DNA from: Methanosarcinaceae archaeon
Lineage (GTDB): Archaea; Halobacteriota; Methanosarcinia; Methanosarcinales; Methanosarcinaceae
Direction: 5' to 3'
Assembly (NCBI GenBank): GCA_030609665.1
Contig: JAUWBW010000136.1
Location: forward strand, 1 to 5,436
DNA length: 5,436 nucleotides
Both the position numbers and the translations under genes were made by a program. This document shows, piece by piece, positions 4,294 through 5,436 of this stretch (position 1 is its first letter; each line of letters starts with the position of its first letter). The notes below the pieces were generated by a model. The model worked only from the letters and a program-made list of their open reading frames with translations. It ran no database searches and was not told the DNA's origin.

Positions 4294-5418
4294 ATGGATA
4301 CAAATATCGGACCATCGGAAATGTTAATGCATCTCGGACCCCAGCATGCAATCCAGCCAGGACCATATTTATTGGATCTTCGATTGAAAGGGGAATCTGT
4401 TGTTGATGCTGAGCTTAAGATGGGATACATTCACAAAGGAATTGAAAAGATTCTGGAAAACAAAACATATCTTCAGGGTATTACAATAACTGACCGGATA
4501 TGTTATCTTGCTGCAATGAGCAACAACGAGGTATTTTGCGGTTGTGTTGAAAGGCTTGTTGGAATTGAGCCACCGGAACGTTCCCAGTACATAAGGGTGA
4601 TCATGGAAGAACTTTCACGGATCCAGAGTCATTTGTTAGGTTTGGGAGAGTTTTCAACGGATCTTGGTTTTGTTACCATGTTCCTGTATATGATCAGGGA
4701 AAGAGAGGATATCCTTGATTTGATCGATGCTGTTACAGGCTCACGTATTACCCAGACTTATTTGAGATTCGGAGGAGTTCGTGAAGACTTCCCTGAAGGT
4801 TATGAACAAAAAGTCATGTCTGTTTTGAATGACCTTAAGAAAAAACTCAAGCAACATGAAGATCTCTACGACACTGACAGGATATACAAGCAGCGTACAG
4901 TGGGTGTAGGCACCCTTACTAAGAAAGTGGCAATAGAACTAGGTGTTGCAGGCCCACCGCTCAGGGCAACAGGTGTGAAATTTGATGTTCGCAAGGATGA
5001 CCCGTATCTTGTCTATGATGATCTTGATTTCAAGGTATGTACCCGGAAAGATGGTGATATCTTTGCACGTATAAAGGTACGTATCGATGAGGTTCGTGAG
5101 AGTATTTACATAATAGAACAGGCATTCGACCAGATACCACAGGGACCTTTATTCCCTGAAGGTACACCATATGGTCGCAGGACTCCGGTCATGAGAGTGC
5201 CACCAGGAGAGGTATTTTATCGAGTAGAAGATCCAAGAGGAGAAATGGGTATGTACATGATATCAGACGGTTCTGATAAGCCGTATCGGGTCAAGATAAG
5301 AGGACCTGTATTCCCGACTATGCAAGCATTACCACCACTTATAATTGGTACTTATGTAGCGGATGTGGCTGCAATTGCAGCAAGTATGGATGGATGTACC
5401 AGCGAGTCGGATAGGTGA
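4294..5418 (+). CDS. F420H2 dehydrogenase subunit FpoD (NuoD, 49 kDa homologue)
   Basis: A 374-residue subunit of the connecting module, homologous to NuoD (49 kDa) and to the large subunit of [NiFe] hydrogenases, and of full length. With FpoB it forms the pocket where methanophenazine is reduced. Visible motifs are LGPQHAIQPGP (14-24), the 49 kDa signature IHKGIEKILENK (46-57), DRICYL (67-72), RIQSHLLGLG (109-118), RFGGVREDFPEG (158-169), the ARGE-like PRGEMGMYMISDG (314-326) and the C-terminal DGCTSESDR. Hydrogenase nickel ligands are absent, as expected. Y71 aligns with the quinone-site tyrosine of bacterial complex I, but the site's histidine (THG) is replaced by P22. The ATG at 4294 has AGGTGA at 4282-4287, overlapping the fpoC stop. 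The end at DR matches family C-termini, so the gene is intact. Confidence 0.96.
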   Translation: MDTNIGPSEMLMHLGPQHAIQPGPYLLDLRLKGESVVDAELKMGYIHKGIEKILENKTYLQGITITDRICYLAAMSNNEVFCGCVERLVGIEPPERSQYIRVIMEELSRIQSHLLGLGEFSTDLGFVTMFLYMIREREDILDLIDAVTGSRITQTYLRFGGVREDFPEGYEQKVMSVLNDLKKKLKQHEDLYDTDRIYKQRTVGVGTLTKKVAIELGVAGPPLRATGVKFDVRKDDPYLVYDDLDFKVCTRKDGDIFARIKVRIDEVRESIYIIEQAFDQIPQGPLFPEGTPYGRRTPVMRVPPGEVFYRVEDPRGEMGMYMISDGSDKPYRVKIRGPVFPTMQALPPLIIGTYVADVAAIAASMDGCTSESDR

Positions 5419-5428
5419 GGTGTATAAT

Positions 5429-5436
5429 ATGAATAT
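5429..5436 (+). CDS. Start of the next fpo gene, probably fpoH (partial)
   Basis: Only the first codons are in the window: ATG AAT and two further bases. The start is supported by GAGGTG at 5417-5422, which overlaps the fpoD stop codon (TGA at 5416-5418) and ends 6 nt before the ATG. The gap of 10 nt after fpoD equals those at the B/C and C/D junctions. In Methanosarcina the gene after fpoD is fpoH, the NuoH-like membrane subunit that links the connecting module to the proton-pumping arm. The identity here rests on gene order only. Confidence 0.6.

Noticed and set aside
1..5436. CRISPR array, insertion sequence, tRNA or rRNA gene, defence island
   Set aside because: No repeated spacer array, transposase, tRNA-like fold or defence-gene motif was found on either strand by reading.

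Overview
The window looks like chromosomal DNA of a euryarchaeon of the Methanosarcinales type: a methanogen with a membrane-bound electron transport chain, or a related ANME-2 archaeon. The main reason is the right-hand half, which carries the start of an F420H2:methanophenazine oxidoreductase operon in the order fpoA-fpoB-fpoC-fpoD, with the first codons of the next gene (probably fpoH) at the edge. Archaeal TATA elements, Shine-Dalgarno sequences of the AGGTG/GAGGTG type, an Lrp/AsnC regulator and an archaeal DUF22-like gene agree with this. All genes are on the + strand, and the DNA is moderately AT-rich, more so between genes.

Bases 1-262 are AT-rich and hold no convincing gene. They contain a probable promoter for the first gene, two copies of TTTGTTAT exactly 20 bp apart, a 13-bp palindrome, and an 8-bp-arm inverted repeat that runs into the start codon. 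Bases 263-1563 hold three closely spaced genes: an Lrp/AsnC-family regulator, a 90-residue three-helix membrane protein, and a 171-residue cysteine-containing protein resembling the ATC-hydrolase/methanogen output domain type. They may form one transcription unit.

Bases 1564-2690 hold a second unit: an AT-rich spacer with a 17-bp palindrome, a TATA box, a DUF22-like gene, a gene for a protein with two zinc-ribbon-like CxxC pairs (start re-assigned to 2143), and a hairpin plus T-run that looks like a terminator.

Bases 2691-2921 are the fpo control region. A proximal TATA box gives a short leader with a good Shine-Dalgarno site. A second TATA-like element lies about 165 bp further upstream, next to an imperfect long inverted repeat. 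Bases 2922-5436 are fpoABCD plus the start of fpoH. FpoB, FpoC and FpoD are the connecting module, which carries electrons from the F420H2-oxidising subunit (FpoF, not in this window) to methanophenazine through the N2 iron-sulfur cluster. FpoA is part of the proton-translocating membrane arm. The B/C, C/D and D/H junctions share one design: the stop codon lies within or beside the next gene's Shine-Dalgarno site, and exactly 10 nt separate stop from start.

I do not see a clear new system such as a defence island, CRISPR array, mobile element or RNA gene. The less-explored parts are the two small accessory units upstream of fpo and their palindromic control sequences.
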